From the NCBI GenBank assembly GCA_946886255.1, contig CAMPIG010000226.1, positions 1-7,720 on the forward strand: DNA of 7,720 nucleotides, in the 5' to 3' direction. The notes below the pieces were generated by a model, which was given only the letters and a program-made list of their open reading frames with translations, was not told the origin of the DNA and did no database searches. The stretch is from an uncultured Cellvibrio sp. GTDB taxonomy: Bacteria > Pseudomonadota > Gammaproteobacteria > Pseudomonadales > Cellvibrionaceae. Position numbers and translations under genes: made by a program. Positions 6,601-7,720 of the stretch are shown here, piece by piece (within the stretch, counting starts at the first letter, position 1; each line of letters opens with the position of its first letter).

Positions 6601-6827
6601 CAAGGTAATGAAGTTGGCGAGAAGCGGAGCTCTTAAGGCATCACCTGAATAGACCAACCTTTCCGCTAACCAAATATTGGTGCCAAGAAGTAGATGCCTT
6701 TCAAATAGTTCATTTTTTATCAAGATAAACCTTTGAAGAAACTTATTTTGCATAAATAACTTGATAAAAATTTAATCGAAAGGAGTCGATATATACAACC
6801 CGATCTACCAATTTTTGTAGTGGATTT
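6601..6827. other. AT-rich intergenic stretch without a supported gene
   Basis: Between the terminator and the next REP-like hairpin I find no ORF with a convincing start or ribosome site. On the minus strand TTGTAT (6798 to 6793) and TTAAAT (6775 to 6770) with a 17-base spacer resemble a sigma-70 promoter. It would start a transcript near 6763 running toward the back of the lipoprotein terminator. An AAAGGAG at 6779-6785 on plus has no start codon at a usable distance. Otherwise I see nothing here. Confidence 0.4.
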
Positions 6828-6857
6828 GTGTCGGATTAGCGCAGCTTAATCCGACAC
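6828..6857 (+). repeat. REP-like palindrome, third full unit, in the second convergent gap
   Basis: GTGTCGGATTA (6828-6838) and TAATCCGACAC (6847-6857) are perfect 11-bp arms. An alternative inner stem AGC/GCT around GCA leaves one unpaired T on the 3' side, matching the shape of the 248-276 unit in the same orientation. The GTAG foot is absent (TTTGT precedes). The unit lies 25 bases past the stop codon of the GMC gene. Confidence 0.8.
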
Positions 6858-6882
6858 CACACTCGAAAATCTCACCAGAACA

Positions 6883-7720
6883 TCAAGCACTAACCGGCTT
6901 CAAATCCTCCAAAATATGCTCCGCCGCCTGAAAGGCTAACGCCGCAATCGTCAAGGTCGGATTTCCGGTGGCCACCGTCGGAAACACACCGCTGCCGACC
7001 ATAAACAAATTGCTGTGGTCCCAGGATTGTTGTCGCGCGTTCAATACGGAGTCTTCCTTGGTATCTCCCATGCGATACGTTCCTACAATGTGACCGGCGC
7101 CATAAAAGGTGAAATTGTCACCCTGATAATGAAAATTGGTGGCGGTGACTTTGTCGGGTTTTCCATATAACACCGGTGCCGGTGGCAGCTTGGTGTATTC
7201 AGTAGCACCGATAGCGTTAAAGATTTCCGTAGACACTTTTTTTGCGGAGACAAACGCGTTGCGAACGTAGTCTTCCTGGATGCGATAGGTCACTTTCGGG
7301 CGCGGTAAGCCGAGGTGGTCGGTTTCGGTCTCGGATAATTCCACACGATTTTCGGGATCAGGCAGTTGCTCAATCAAATACCCCAGACGAATTTGTCGCG
7401 TATAAATGGCATTTAAGGTATTCACCAATTGCGCGCCGAATAATTGGCTGTTAGCCGGCAGATTTTGATCCCAACGTAGTGGCTGGCCTTGCTGATTCAC
7501 CGAGTCACCATTTAGTTGGCTGTTGTTCTGGCCGAACACAAAATCCGCCAGGGTGGTGAAAGGATCGTTCGCCGCCCACTGCCAGCCCTCATTGCCAATC
7601 TCAATGCGATAGGCCGAACGCTCTTTGCGGAATTCACCATCGCGTAGCGATTCAACCCCCGAGGTAGATAGCGGGCCGCGATAAGCAAACACCGGATCTT
7701 TCGCCAAACCCCAGGCGAGA
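6883..7720 (-). CDS. GMC-family FAD-dependent oxidoreductase, C-terminal part (N-terminus outside window)
   Basis: The frame is open from the right edge to the TGA/TAA-type stop at the left end, about 278 residues. Counting from the leucine codon at 7705-7707, it contains YGAGHIVGTYRMG (about 202-214) and NLFMVGSGVFPTVATGNPTLTIAALAF (positions 233-259). These are the GMC C-terminal signature and the flavin/substrate end of the fold. The expected catalytic His/Asn pair is H206 and N249; they are 43 residues apart, the spacing of the glucose oxidase His pair as I know it. DHLGLPRPKVTYRIQEDY is also typical of the C-terminal domain. The TTG at 7705 is not a true start, because the same frame continues upstream as LAWG. 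The N-terminal FAD-binding GxGxxG motif is outside, so the substrate (alcohol, sugar or gluconate type) cannot be assigned. No cytochrome or small subunit follows it downstream inside the window. Confidence 0.9.
   Translation of the reverse strand, partial: LAWGLAKDPVFAYRGPLSTSGVESLRDGEFRKERSAYRIEIGNEGWQWAANDPFTTLADFVFGQNNSQLNGDSVNQQGQPLRWDQNLPANSQLFGAQLVNTLNAIYTRQIRLGYLIEQLPDPENRVELSETETDHLGLPRPKVTYRIQEDYVRNAFVSAKKVSTEIFNAIGATEYTKLPPAPVLYGKPDKVTATNFHYQGDNFTFYGAGHIVGTYRMGDTKEDSVLNARQQSWDHSNLFMVGSGVFPTVATGNPTLTIAALAFQAAEHILEDLKPVSA

Noticed and set aside
6535..6753. 72-residue minus-strand ORF across the lipoprotein terminator
   Set aside because: It runs through the perfect terminator hairpin, has no Shine-Dalgarno before its ATG, and its protein shows no domain or signal; a non-coding region explains it better.

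Overview
The window looks like a gammaproteobacterial chromosome, possibly a Cellvibrio-like or related environmental lineage. The support is an EttA whose two catalytic glutamates fall at E. coli numbering, a perfect CRP-type palindrome, Lol-style lipoprotein sorting, and REP-like palindromes with a GTAG foot. The genus is a guess.

Layout, left to right. (1) Positions 1-179 hold the 3' end of a plus-strand gene whose tail resembles a Cache/PDC sensor domain. (2) Positions 180-298 are a convergent gap filled by an inverted pair of REP-like hairpins plus a half unit. (3) Positions 299-1963 carry ettA on the minus strand, an ABC-F translation factor. (4) Positions 1964-2222 are a divergent regulatory region with a perfect TGTGA-N6-TCACA site, candidate promoters on both strands and a leader hairpin. 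(5) Positions 2223-2396 encode an unrecognised 57-residue protein with one hydrophobic helix. (6) Positions 2555-6478 encode a 1307-residue multidomain lipoprotein: lipobox, InlB-B-like repeat, two PKD/K319-like domains, a fibronectin III-like domain, a largely uncharacterised beta-rich core and a propeller-like C-terminus. It ends in a strong intrinsic terminator. (7) Positions 6601-6827 are AT-rich with no gene, followed by another REP-like hairpin. (8) Positions 6883-7720 hold the C-terminal part of a minus-strand GMC-family flavin oxidoreductase that runs off the window.

ettA and the GMC gene are ordinary GC-rich core-type genes. The lipoprotein between them is clearly more AT-rich by hand sampling, uses many ATA/AGA-type codons and sits between unrelated genes, so it looks like an accessory insertion or a fast-evolving surface protein. 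The small ORF and the lipoprotein point the same way with no terminator visible between them, so one transcript starting near the CRP-type site could cover both. The least described part of the window is this putative small-ORF/giant-lipoprotein unit. No known defence, secretion or CRISPR system is visible.
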